A DNA stretch of 64,000 nucleotides, taken from NCBI GenBank assembly GCA_009829735.1, contig CM020619.1, positions 12,453,777 to 12,517,776 of the forward strand, given 5' to 3'. Below the pieces are notes generated by a model. That model worked only from the letters and a program-made list of their open reading frames with translations. It was not told the origin of the DNA and did not search any database. Position numbers and translations under genes: made by a program. Shown here one piece after another: positions 63,745-64,000 of this stretch. Position 1 is the stretch's first letter; each line of letters starts with the position of its first letter. Source of the DNA: Pyropia yezoensis. Lineage: Eukaryota; Rhodophyta; Bangiophyceae; Bangiales; Bangiaceae.

Positions 63745-64000
63745 TAAAGATCACCAACAAACGGACAAGAAGCAAACCCATACATAGCCGCCAAGGGAGT
63801 GTCAGACAATAATCGCATGCCGACGCCCTCTCTCGACTGCGCGCAACCACACGTGGGCAGAGTTCAATGACTCACAGGCGGCAGACGACATTCCCATTGC
63901 CGGCAACATCTCCCGGTCCGTACTCTGAACCAGCCAGCGTTGCCCTGCAGCGCCGGCCTAGAAACTGCAGCCGCCTGTTGACTCGGCGTAAGTCGCCACG
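63745..64000. other. Right edge of the window
   Basis: Moderate GC; may contain upstream parts of the degenerate gene at 62.0-63.7 kb. No other feature seen. Confidence 0.35.

Noticed and set aside
1-64000. tRNA, rRNA or snRNA genes
   Set aside because: I looked for T-loop-like GGTTCGA-x-TCC boxes and spliceosomal RNA cores and saw none I could support by eye; a covariance-model scan would decide.

Overview
This window looks like nuclear DNA of a very GC-rich photosynthetic eukaryote. A bangiophyte red alga of the Porphyra/Pyropia type is my best guess. The evidence is extreme GC with long C/G homopolymers, Ala/Gly/Pro-rich proteins, few short introns, eukaryote-only genes (TMEM167/Kish, NDUFB7, SURF2-like, JmjC/KDM8-like, a K+-dependent Na+/Ca2+ exchanger relative), a nucleus-encoded RbfA with a plastid-type leader, and several kinds of transposon. 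The genus is inference; no marker here fixes it.

Layout. At the left edge (1-576, minus) is the start of a RAD51-paralogue/XRCC2-like P-loop ATPase. From 0.6 to 5.5 kb there is lower-GC, repeat-rich DNA with three small TA-flanked MITE-like elements, two of them nested. A plus-strand gene at 5.5-6.6 kb carries two copies of an unfamiliar Cys module and 34-residue tandem repeats. It is cut by a young Ty3/gypsy chromovirus (6,593 to inside a 500-N gap at 15,917), which itself carries an antisense ORF block. After the gap come a ~102-bp tandem array, a decayed PIF/Harbinger transposase (16.9-18.7 kb) and more repeats.

From 20.8 to 31.2 kb is a gene-dense part: NCKX-like exchanger (+), KDM8-like JmjC protein (+), bZIP-like factor (-), TMEM167/Kish (+, three exons) and plastid RbfA (-). 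A poorly coding stretch of about 5 kb follows. Then come a zinc-ribbon acidic protein (+), a bHLH-GAF protein (+), a SURF2-like protein (-), a TPR protein (+) and NDUFB7 (-). A 1.8-kb fold-back transposon with ~757-bp near-identical arms sits between the tightly convergent TPR and NDUFB7 genes.

The right part holds a PAN/Apple-domain membrane protein (+), a broken fasciclin (FAS1) gene (-), a 697-aa Cys-rich secreted protein (-), a TA-flanked 1.3-kb element with repeated GCCTCATTTGAGGC hairpins, and a degenerate gene of an unrecognised, possibly transposon-derived family (62.0-63.7 kb, minus).

The host genes do not form one pathway; they are housekeeping and regulatory genes spaced by repeats. 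Two genes (bHLH-GAF, PAN) appear to change frame at poly-C tracts, which suggests homopolymer-length errors in the assembly or real slippage.
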